Assembly (NCBI GenBank): GCA_015179045.1
Contig: WHUZ01000042.1
Span: 372,001-436,000, forward strand
Direction of reading: 5' to 3'
Source: Kalaharituber pfeilii
Taxonomy: Eukaryota; Ascomycota; Pezizomycetes; Pezizales; Pezizaceae
Length of the DNA stretch: 64,000 bases
The position numbers were made by a program, and so were the translations under genes. The notes beneath the pieces are model-generated. The model did not search any database and had not been told where the DNA came from. It saw only the letters and a program-made list of their open reading frames with translations. Positions 53,183 through 62,976 of the stretch are shown piece after piece (within the stretch, counting starts at the first letter, position 1; every line of letters starts with the position of its first letter).

Positions 53183-54143
53183 CCCTGTATTATAATCCCC
53201 GATTTTACAGGACAGGGGCTTAAATCCCCGACAGGATTATGACTGTTGATTCTTATGCTTTTTAGGTTATTGATTTTTATGCATACATCATGCTCTGGCC
53301 TATGCCTATACGAACTATCTTATATATGTTACTTCAATAATATTAACTGTTGATTCTTATGCTTTTTAGGTTATTGATTTTTATGCATACATCATGCTCT
53401 GGCCTATGCCTATACGAACTATCTTATATATGTTACTTCAATAATATTAATGTAAGGTAAACATTTCTCTTCACAAGCGAAGACCCTTGGCCCGAAGTTC
53501 GTTTGATTGGCACGACCGTAGCCCAAAGCATCACATTGCGCTAACTGATGAGAGGTAAGTTCAATATACTATGCAGCCATTTATACCACAGTCGCACACA
53601 TACACCGACATGAGAAAATATCAGAAAAAAAGCTTAATTTCATTGATAACCATGGAAGAAATCTCGAGATAGTAAGGATGACTATCACCAGCGTTGGTAA
53701 AAGAGGTCCAAGCACTGCATACAGCTGTGAATGCGAGATATCTTCTGTACAGTACATATTAGGAAAGAGCTGTATATAATGCTCTATAAGGCAACACCAA
53801 ATCGTAACAAGCATCTGCATATATAGCCAACTTGTGATAACTAGATACATAGTTGTCTCTTGCTGTTCAGGGATATCACCGATAGGAGCTATTGATTAGA
53901 TTCCCTCAAAGGCCTGCAGAAATATCCTCAAAATGATACCACATAAGATATCCGCAATCACTGGTTTTGTTGGAAGATCAAATCCCTCACTTAATGTGAA
54001 AAATAGGACCTTCAAATACTTTGTACTGAAAAGAATAATAGTTACCAGTGAAATAACAGGACAAAAGTCCCTTTTGGTACGCCAAGGACTTTCTCGGGGA
54101 TTTAAAATCCCTGTTTGATCACTGAAAATCGGGGACAGGGCTC
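53183..54143. mobile_element. Inverted-repeat element, ~960 bp, non-coding
   Basis: The left end (CCCTGTATTATAATCCCCGA, ACAGGACAGGGGCTTAAATC) and the complement of the right end (CCCTGTCCCCGATTTTCAGT, AACAGGGATTTTAAATCCCC) are related over ~50 bp. Contains the 104-bp tandem duplication. No target duplication or transposase found, so class is open. Confidence 0.45.
53242..53449. repeat. Perfect 104-bp tandem duplication
   Basis: Two head-to-tail copies beginning ACTGTTGATTCTTATGCTTT and ending TTCAATAATATT, identical as far as I can read. Confidence 0.95.
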
Positions 54144-54203
54144 AGATATCCTCGTTTTCCGGTATCACATTCCCCGATCTGTATGTTAAAGAGTTGTTGA
54201 GCG

Positions 54204-54400
54204 TTTTTTTTTTTTTTTTTAAATCACGTAACCCCCGCTTATCGCTACTCGCTATGGCAGGGTTCCTATCGCCATAGCCCATAGGGCGCCATGCGATTAA
54301 TGAAAGAAAAAAAAAAAAAAAAAATATGGCAGGGTTCCGGGGTCGCAACCCTCGATGCTCGGAGGCAAGCATATATAAGGAAAAGCTCAACTATCTACAT
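54204..54400 (-). mobile_element. SINE-like element with LINE-B-type tail
   Basis: Minus strand: ATATGCTTGCCTCCGAGCAT, GAGGGTTGCGACCCC (B-box-like), CCCTGCCATAGCGAGTAGCG, AAGCGGGGGTTACGTGATTT and poly(A). Same family as 12,479-12,602. Carries a nested insert at 54,267. Confidence 0.6.
54267..54324 (+). mobile_element. 58-bp LINE-A hairpin insert within a SINE
   Basis: TATCGCCATAGCCCATAGGG, CGCCATGCGATTAATGAAAG and an A-run. A perfect 14-bp duplication TATGGCAGGGTTCC flanks it (54,253-54,266; 54,325-54,338). Confidence 0.95.
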
Positions 54401-55947
54401 GAGCTAAGCAGTAGGAAATAGCTGGAGTACGTTGGAACCAGGAGGCCGACGTAGAGACAGAGCAGGCAGATATATATCGGAGTGGTAGGCATGCTTATGG
54501 GTGACTGCAATAGAGTTGGTTAGAGAGACAGGACGAGAGAGGCAGAACGCTGAAGTAAGATCAAAGTATTAGGGTTAAGTCAACAGACATGGCAGGGACA
54601 GCAACATGGCTTCGACAAGTAGGGGGCAGGGCAAGGAAAGGATTGGACAAGGACAGAAAACACATGGATTGTAGGATCAGATCACAGTATGGTTAAGGGA
54701 CAACTAAGCACTCAAGAAAACACAAGAGCCAGAACGATACAGGTGACTGGTTGGATAAATGGGAGGATTTTATTACTGCGTGGGGAACATCCCACTCAGG
54801 GAAGGAGTAGCTGGGTATGAGATGCTGAAGGACCTCTGCAGACAGTTTACCAAGGAAGCTAGAATACCAACTAGATCAACGAAGTGGTTTGACAAGGGAG
54901 TCCAGGAAGCTAGGCATGAGCTGCGGAAAATATGGAAAAGAAGCAGTGGTTTAACCTTGGAAGGAAAGGTCAGGGCTACAAAGTTACTAAGTGACTTAAT
55001 TCGGGAGAAAGAAGCGGAAGTACTGGGAGGAATACCCAGAAGAAGAGAGGATTGAGTCTCGCTGGGATATCTTTAGGCTGACCAGAGACCTATTCCGGCA
55101 AAGAGAGCTGATGAAAGTGGAAGGTACAGAAAAGGAGGTAGCAGAGGCATTTATTGAAAGAAACTTCGTTATAGAGCCTAACGGTACAAGCCACCAGTCC
55201 CCTAAGAGACCAATTGCACTCATGGTTGACTGAGGAAGAGCCAGAAAGGACGCAGAGAAGGCTTTGTCGAGGATGAAGTTGAGGTCAGCACCAGGGCCAG
55301 ATGGAATTCGATATGGCTTACTCAAGAAACTGAAAGGAAGAAGGAAAAAGGTAATAGATCGCATAACGGAGAAAATTGGACTACATCAATGATGTCCAGA
55401 CCAGAAGGTTTGACACGATCACAAGACTTGAGAAAGGGAAGATAGGAGAGAGCTTAGTAGTTGGATACCAATCACCCTCCTTAATACAGTAGCTAAGTTA
55501 GGGCAGAAAGTGGCACCCAATATTCTCCAGATGTCAGGACGACTTATCCCACATGGCCTAGATTGGTGGAAGGCAGTTTAGGAGAGCTGGGGATTTACAA
55601 CACCAGATACTGAAAGAAGTTAAAAGTGGTATGACTACGGCTATTGGGTAACGACCACGGCCATTGGGTGGCCTTGGCCGGAGATAATATCAATTCTGCT
55701 TTCAGCTTCACAAGACGAGAAAGGCGATGGCACAGATTGCGAAAGTGGATGAGAACTTGGCAGCCTTCGTAGATGGGTTTCTACAGTCTCCTACCTTCAA
55801 CTTGAACTGGGATAGAAAGAAAAGGGCCAGTGCCACAATGATGGGTGGGACCCCACAAACCTCACCCTTTTCTCCAGTCGTTTTCCCGATAGGAAATCAA
55901 ACTAGTCATGGACGCAATTTGCCAGAGGAGGTTCATACGGACATATG

Positions 55948-55948
<1 letters not shown>

Positions 55949-55977
<29 letters not shown>
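55949..55977 (+). mobile_element. 29-bp poly(A)-only insert
   Basis: ATT plus 26 A, between perfect copies of ACGGACATATGT (55,937-55,948; 55,978-55,989). ATT equals the last bases of the LINE-A tail (…GATATT-A). It splits the RT just before YVDD. Confidence 0.95.
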
Positions 55978-55978
<1 letters not shown>

Positions 55979-56704
55979 CGGACATATGTGGATGACATGC
56001 ATGGAGTCATATCTTACACATCTCTCATGAAGCTCAGGAAGGCCATAAAAAACTATTAGGACAGGCTGGAGGAGGGGGCAAGGCGAGAGGGATATATGCT
56101 GGACAAGGAAAAAAGAGAAGTACTAATATTAGGGGTCCAGGGGCCGAATTATCGACTGGCAGGACTTCAAGTAAACTGGGAGATGAAGCTCAACACGCAT
56201 TTTCGGAAAAGACAGAGCCTCGGGAAAGCAGCCTAGGCTGTGGCAAGCCGCCTGGCAAGGCCTCAGCCTACAAAACAGAGGCAACTCTATACCAGCATAT
56301 GCCACCCTATGCTGGGGAAATTGGGGATGGGCACAGTACGCGACGGGGCAGAACCACAGCTCAAGTACCGAGGGTTAGAGAACGGCAGTACGTAGTGGTC
56401 AGGGCCATTAATACAGGGGTTTCTACAGGACGTAGCGTGACGTCATGGGGGCCTAGCAAAATTGGGATCTAGTCAAACCTTCATGGATGATGAAAGGGAC
56501 CGGGTGGATGGGAGGGGATTGAGGTTAACAGAGGAGGACATGATAGAGGAGGAGGGTGTGAGACTCCTGAGAGGATCTTCAGAGCATAGAATAGGCCTAC
56601 GTCTGGCAACACTCACAGCTTTGACATCAGTGGCCACGAAAGAAGCATGGGAAGAGAGGATAGCGAGGGTCTAGGATGAGGGCTGGAAAGCGACTTACAC
56701 AGAT

Positions 56705-56750
56705 TGTTTTTCTCGCCATAGCCCAAAGGGCGGCATGCGAGTAATAATAT

Positions 56751-56781
<31 letters not shown>
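56705..56781 (+). mobile_element. 77-bp LINE-A hairpin insert
   Basis: TGTTTTTCTCGCCATAGCCC, AAAGGGCGGCATGCGAGTAA, TAATATT, a T-run and an A-run. A perfect 13-bp duplication GACTTACACAGAT flanks it (56,692-56,704; 56,782-56,794). Confidence 0.95.
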
Positions 56782-56959
56782 GACTTACACAGATGAGAGC
56801 GACATGGAAGGGTGAAGTCAGTATAGTATATCTCGGAACCTGTCAATGATGCAACGTTGATGACCATAGCACGGGGCCTGAAGGATGAGAAAGGAGAGCA
56901 GCTGCTGGCGTTCACGGATTCAAAGGTGGCAATCGAGAGGCTATCTAGGATAGCAGATG

Positions 56960-57015
56960 CCCTGCCATGGCGAACAGCTGCATGTGGGGTTACGTGACAA
57001 AAAAAAAAAAAAAAA
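56960..57015 (+). mobile_element. 56-bp LINE-B hairpin insert
   Basis: CCCTGCCATGGCGAACAGCT, GCATGTGGGGTTACGTGAC and an A-run, nothing else. A perfect 13-bp duplication AGGATAGCAGATG flanks it (56,947-56,959; 57,016-57,028). It begins at the base of the hairpin. Confidence 0.95.
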
Positions 57016-57678
57016 AGGATAGCAGATGGGAAGCCAAGACCGGATGGGGCCAGCAATGCCTACGGAATGGTACGGGAGAAAAGGGTGGCGAGGGGCTTAA
57101 TGGATGTGGCAGTGATGTGGGTCAAAGGCCACAAGGGATAAAAAGCAATGAGGAGGTAGACAGGGTGGCACAACTGAGCACACTCATCCTACAGTATATC
57201 AAGAGGAGATGGTAACTGAGGCAGGAATCAGGATGATGGGCAAAAGATGCAGGGCAGAGGAGAGGAACAGACTGAACCTCAGGTATAGACGCATTATGAG
57301 GTTAGGAAAGCTTACGGGCAGACTGAGGGACCTGTTGGAGGGAGACTGAGTGTGCCAGTGTGGAGGGCTAGAATAGGGAAAGCGGACGGCCCAGAGCGTC
57401 GATAGAGCAGAATGGAAGAGGAGACAGCAGTACACATCTGGGCCAGGTATGAGGTATGGAGGAGAAGGTAGCTGGCAGGGCTGGAGGCGATAAGACACCC
57501 TCTGGTGGGTAAGGAGGGCGAACAGGACCTCCTGGCTGAGCTGCTGAGCTAGGTGGGCTGAGAACTGACGGGGCCATATCGTTAGCTTATTTTGGATTGC
57601 TTCTGTCTGCTTGTTTCTTTCTTATTATCTCCCCTTTGTATTTATTCTCGTCATAGCCCATAGGGTGCTATACAAGTA

Positions 57679-58371
57679 CAGGCAAGCCTGTCATATTGGA
57701 TAAAGCGCGGGCCGGCAAATCTTATGCAATATGACAAGTTATCCAGTATGACAGGTTGGAGTGGAGAGATCAGTTTTTGAGGTCAATACATGCAATAATA
57801 GATACCTACATGAATAAGAGACCATACAGGAGCAAAATCAGAGGTAATAGATGCCTGTTTCAAAAGACGCATCAGGCTCAGCAAAGTCATGTAGTTTTCA
57901 AGCCGTTGAAGTGCAAGTGCTGCGTGTTCATCCTCCTGTGCTGTACTTCCCATTGCCGGATTCTGCTGCCCTGCCTTGGCGAACAGCTGCGTGCGGGGTC
58001 ACGAGAAAGGGAAAAAAAGGATTCTGCTGAATCAAGTGCTGAATTGTTACGAATGCATTATTTGCTTCAGGAAGTGAGACTGGCTCTGGTGCCTTGAATT
58101 CGTCTTCTTTAAGGTGATCCTGATCCTTTGGGTCTACGCCTTCTAGGTCTGTCAGTTCTGGGCGATACGTATTCATTAAATGATAGGCATACCATAGTAG
58201 TACTCTCAACTACAGATGTACCAAAGAGACAGAAGCATGACTAGGATAAATTACACTATCCATTTGCCAAATTAGTATACCAAAACAAAAATTCTATCAC
58301 TAAGCATCATGATCATTGCTACTATTGGCACTATCCAATATGACAGGTATCCAATATGACAGGTTTGTCTG
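57679..58371. mobile_element. TA-flanked non-autonomous DNA element, 693 bp
   Basis: Terminal repeats CAGGCAAGCCTGTCATATTG / CAGACAAACCTGTCATATTG of ~24 bp, with TA on both sides (57,677-57,678; 58,372-58,373). A further internal CCTGTCATATTGGATA lies near each end. Ends and TA target fit the pogo/Tigger branch of Tc1/mariner. Inserted within the AGTAATGATAT tail of the LINE. No transposase. Confidence 0.85.
57969..58018 (+). mobile_element. 50-bp LINE-B hairpin insert inside the DNA element
   Basis: CCCTGCCTTGGCGAACAGCT, GCGTGCGGGGTCACGAGAAA, GGGAAAAAAA. A perfect 11-bp duplication GGATTCTGCTG flanks it (57,958-57,968; 58,019-58,029). Confidence 0.95.
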
Positions 58372-58405
58372 TAACGATATTAGGGAAAAAAAAAAAAAAA
58401 AAAAA

Positions 58406-58810
58406 GACCAAGGTGGTCAGGGTGTATACTGACACCTTCGAAAAACCTGTGTAGAGGTCTCGTGAGCTGATGCCAGCTATCCACCCCTTCTATCCTGATG
58501 CCAGCTACCTGCCCCTTCCGCACTGATGTCATCTATTCACTTAGTGCCTCTGAGGCTAGTATCAACCTCTTGAAACCCAGACGACAAGGCCTGCATCTTC
58601 ATGTCTAAATATAATCCTAAAACTGCTCTATATCAGTTTTTACCCGGCCCTTGCCGACATCCCCATTTCTAGATAATATGAAATATATAATAATGCTATA
58701 TAGAGAATACACATCTACAGGACACACATTTACAGGCCTCCCTTCTCATATATTCCCCAATTTCCTTTTTTTTTTTAAAAAAAAATACAGTACTTACAGT
58801 AAAACTCATA

Positions 58811-58844
<34 letters not shown>

Positions 58845-59071
58845 TTGGTATTGATGATAAAGCATGTATTTACCTGACTAAGCCAAAACCGATACATGTA
58901 CCATGCGAACATGCCGTATTTCTTTCTAAATTTCATATACGTTGGTCAGATATGTCTACCTATTTTAGACTGGGGTATGCCAGACTGGATTAAGTGGTCC
59001 GGCGATTTACCCTCTTCCACTGAACGTTAACTTGCAGGTTAAGTACCGTCGGAGTGAATAGAGTTAACCTA
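58406..59071. other. No gene recognised; homopolymer tracts
   Basis: T-run/A-run at 58,766-58,787 and a 34-nt T-run at 58,812-58,845 without an adjoining hairpin tail. No coding similarity. Confidence 0.4.
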
Positions 59072-59181
59072 CTCGCGAGTTCGGAAAGTATTGGAACGCT
59101 GCATAAATTGTGTGCGCTATTCGCCTTTTGGAATAATGCAAATTTGTTATGCACCGTTCCAATACTTTCCGAACCAGCGAG
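59072..59181. mobile_element. Mariner/pogo-type MITE, 110 bp
   Basis: Near-perfect terminal repeats CTCGCGAGTTCGGAAAGTAT / CTCGCTGGTTCGGAAAGTAT extending through TGGAACG, with TA at both ends (59,070-59,071; 59,182-59,183). The whole element folds into one hairpin. Confidence 0.9.
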
Positions 59182-59183
59182 TA

Positions 59184-61189
59184 TGTTCGGACAGGTACAC
59201 CATGCAACATATACGGTGACAATTGGCAATATGCTGACCTATCCACCACAGTGGCGCGGTTCCTAAAACTATGCACTATAAGCTCTCACATCTCAAAGAA
59301 ATCGCTGTGACGAAGGAACTGGTTTGACAAAGAACTTCTTCATCCTTCCTTGTAGTTTCGTTAAACGTATCGACGTCGTGCAGCCTATCCAAGATCATCT
59401 TTGGAACCATGGATAATTGCTCGACCAATCCATTCAGTTGCTGAAAAATACAGCTTCTCGCATTCTCAGATGTCCCTACTACCTTTGTTATAGGGTAGCC
59501 CGGAATGTTGTATCCACGCATTGTTTAGCATCTATTGCAAAACTGTGACATCTTGGTCCACGTAAGATACCAGTCGTTGAAATATATGTTTTGTTCGGTG
59601 GTCAGTTTTTCGTGCAAAATATATGTCGAGTCATGTGTGCAATGTTAGTACCATAATCCCTACTCAATCACGGCATATTGGCCAACCCATTCAACAACAC
59701 CTCATCTCCCTATATTGCTTTCTGCTGATTATGCAATAACTTCCTCACTATACGTTAGTGGGGCCCCCCTCCCCCCCCACCTCCCCCCTCCCCCCCCACC
59801 TCCCCCCACCCCAGCAGGCAGTACAACCCCCCCAACATAAAGCCCAAGCAAATCGTCCCAGGGTCCAAGGTCGTGGATGTGCCACACGCGACTCAAGATT
59901 GACATCAGTACTGTATAATAGACATTCCTGTGTATCTGCATCTACGACATATCATTTACTTCAAAACCCACCGGGTTCGCATGTCGGGGCCCTTAGCGAA
60001 AGTCGATTATGTTCAATATTCGGGACAGCGTTTATTGGATCCAGATTCACAAGATTTCCCCTATGGAACTGATCCGGGTGGAGTCCTGTGGACAAACATC
60101 CTGAATTTGGTTTTTGGGCCTTAGCCCTTTTTCGTCACATCGGGTGATAATAGGTTTGAACCTATCCAGCAATATCGAACAAATGAATTTGGTAGGTGAT
60201 AGCCCCGATTTGGCCGGGCCAATGCGTATCGAGGGGGGGGGGGCCAGAAACATCGGGTTTAGAACATTTAAACACCTGTTTATTGTGAAACGTTAATGGA
60301 ACAGGGGCAGGAAAAGTAAGTACTTATACAGTCCTACATGCCACGAGAAGGAATTCACTGGAATCCGGATATGAACAAACTAAGATGGGCAGCCAGGGGC
60401 AATTAAATAAGGCAAAATCAAAGTCATGTAATGCAGCATATAGATCAATAACAATAGCATAGCATAGCAAATTATATATGCAGGCAAAGCAGGGAAAAAC
60501 TGCGGCGGCGCTGAAGGGGGTTGTAGTATTTGTTGTTGGCTTTGCTCAGCATTTGAGGTGGCTCAGGGTAAGCAAGCACATAATGAAAAGAAATGGCAGC
60601 ACCTCCACCATAGTCCTCCAATTCATACCAAACCCCACCACGACTAAGCCAAAAACTGACTAAGGGCTCCCCATCAGAATGCCGGCAAAACTCCACTCAT
60701 TGTACCACAACATTCCTGCCATTAAATTCTGTCATCACTATATAACTTTATTAAGGATATTGGATATTGAAACCCAGAAACATTCAAAAAGGACCATTGG
60801 TCCAAAATAGCTATCAATATGGAACTTTGGCACCACTTGGGGAAGAGGGAGTCAAAAGTTTCTGTCATCATGTAACAGAAACAAATCCTACATCCAAACG
60901 CCTCTCATATTGGATTCCCTCTATAAACTGGATATCCTGGGTGGACCCCCCCCCCCCCCACCCTTCCTTGTCCAGACCTCTACAAGGTGGAAAATTGAGT
61001 CATTATTTGATTACAAGTCGCGGGGCCCCTGAGCTGATCTGTAGTCGTTACTTTTCCCTCGTAGCTCCAGAGCTTTGGAATACCTCCCCAATGGAAACAA
61101 AAATAAAATAAAATAAAATAAATAAAAACTACTAGCAGTGCATCAAGACAATACCCCATTTGCCAAACACCCTTCCCCCCATCGTTGGC
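59184..61189. other. No gene recognised
   Basis: Contains a CT-rich tract (59,760-59,815), G- and C-runs (60,230-60,243; 60,947-60,960) and an AAAAT array (61,102-61,125). No protein family recognised. Confidence 0.4.
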
Positions 61190-62399
61190 ATAACTACATT
61201 ATTTGACATCCATTCGCCACATCCTGTTCTCATCAAAGATCAGCAATATGGATTCCTAATTCAAACACTCAAATTCCTTAGACTTACGCGTGACACTTCA
61301 TCACCTAAAGTCCTTTCCTCCGACAAATGAATCAAGATCTGGGATCAAGAGAGCGGGAAACCATGGACCGCAATGGAACCCTCCGTCGACATAAATCACG
61401 TTGAACCTATCCTTGATAGTGGGATGATTTTCACGGCCAATGAAGGTCAGGAAATGCACTCCTTCTTCATACCACAGCTTGGTCCTGCATCTAAATGGTG
61501 TAGCTTTTTAGACAACTTGACGGAGGAGATGGCAGATGCCCACTTAAATGACCCTAATGCCTATAAACGCTCCGACGGCTTTGGAGTTGCCGGAACTTCA
61601 ATAGCAACATATGGCAACTACAAGTTTTTGACATAACATTAGGTCTCGATGCATTAGTTGGAACACCAAAGGGAAATAGCATTTTAAGGCAGTACATGAT
61701 AGTTATTTCATTGACCAAGGTCTGTATGAGGAGCTGCACCTGCTTGCTGATCCATTTGAGTGGAAGCATGAGCGAACAAAGATGGTTCGCGAGCGCATTG
61801 AGAACGAGCGCGAGTCCCGAATTCGCAACAGCAAGAAAGATGTCATCAAGGTTAAAGTGAACAAGAGCCTTGCCGAGAGGCAGGAAGAGAAACTTCTCAA
61901 GCGACAGGAACGAGGCAAGAACATGAAGCGTTTTGGAAACCTGTTTGAGGATCCGGAGTTTGCAATTGATGAGACTTCGGCGGAGTATCAACATCTACAT
62001 CCTTCAAGCGCTGGGAGAAGTGGCGCTGCAGGTGGAGCCATTGATACGCCGAGTGAGAGGAAAAAGGGAAGAACAGCAGCAGAGTCAGAAGAAGATATCT
62101 CATCGGATCACTCATCATCACTGTCTGATTTGGATGGTTCAGCATCAAAATCTAGGTCAGAATCTCGGTCGTGGAAACTGAAACAGAACAAGAACTCAAG
62201 ACAACTGGAGAAGTGGGAGCCGGAAATACGCATTTCGACCGCAGAATACTGTAAATTGAGACACTCTACCCGTGGCTTTGGCCCGGCGAATAATAGAAAG
62301 CGCAAGTTGCCCTCGGAGCGGACTTTTGGTGCAAGGGTTGGTCGTGGAGGGGAGGTTAGGCAGGTGGGAGCGAAAGAGGAGCAGGGAGGTGTTGGGTGA
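61190..62399 (+). pseudogene. Enp2/NOL10-like nucleolar protein pseudogene
   Basis: Visible pieces follow the Enp2/NOL10 family, a WD40 protein needed for small-subunit rRNA processing in the nucleolus. Last propeller blade LFDIHSPHPVLIKD (61,212) and VLSSDK, then TGA at 61,328 where a codon for Arg is expected, then IKIWDQESGKPW; SGMIFTANEGQEM; LGPASKWCSFLDNLTEEM; YGNYKFLT followed by a stop (61,634) and a shift; LGLDALVGTP; a second shift at ~61,700; YFIDQGLYEELHLLADPFEW; RFGNLFEDPEFAIDE (NUC153-type motif, ~61,930); Ser/Asp-rich and basic tail to the stop at 62,397. The N-terminal propeller is absent. Because the family is essential, an intact copy presumably exists elsewhere. Confidence 0.85.
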
Positions 62400-62976
62400 A
62401 AGAGAGATAACCTTTACGACGAGCAGGAAAAAGAATAGTAATGTGACTAGAGAGGGACAGAGGGCAGCGGATATGTCGAAGGCGGCGGAGATCGGTCGTC
62501 CAGGAGAAGTGCGTCGGGTAGTTTGTTTAAATATTTTTTCTCTTGGGATTTTTCTTCTGCAATAACGTTGAAATTGGGACGTGGCCATCGATTCCAAGCA
62601 TAGAGGTAAAGATCACGGATCGAATTAGTGCTTGTATGAGTCTACATAGTGACTTAAACGATATAGAAATACAAAGAAGCAGCAATAACCGATTGACAAG
62701 ACGCAACAACTGCGCAATATATACAATGCGGTATATACAAGCACCAAAAAACAAAGGGAGCCCAAAACTTCAAACATAGTCAAACGCCGTGCCTTCTATA
62801 TGACACTTTAAGAAGAACAAAACGTAGCAAGCAATCGAAAAGGGTAATTGCATCATCAAACTATGAAGTAAAAGACGCTGTAACACCACGCTCAGTTTAT
62901 ACCAGTTTCGTAGCATTCATATTCCTATGCCAATGAGGATAGAACCGCCAGTCAACGCAATACTGGTTATACAACA
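62400..62976. other. Intergenic, convergent 3' ends
   Basis: Lies between the pseudogene (plus) and the carrier gene (minus). No gene or repeat recognised. Confidence 0.4.

Larger units (their letters stand above)
54600..58405 (+). pseudogene. LINE-A-type element, decayed, with four nested inserts
   Basis: Endonuclease end (TDHSMVKGQLSTQ, ~54,680), RT motifs SAPGPDGIRYGLL (~55,290), ITLLNTVAKLGQKV (~55,470), YVDDMHGVIS (~55,985), RNase H strands FTDSKVAIERL (~56,915) and AVMWVKGHKG (~57,110), and a degenerate C terminus to ~57,550. The 3' hairpin (CATAGCCCATAGGGTGCTAT) starts at ~57,650; its AGTAATGATAT tail is split by a TA-flanked MITE and resumes at 58,372 as TAACGATATTA plus an A-run. 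Many stops and frameshifts. Inserts: 55,949, 56,705, 56,960 and 57,679. Confidence 0.8.

Noticed and set aside
58812..58845. 34-nt T-run as a retroposon tail
   Set aside because: No hairpin tail or target duplication adjoins it.
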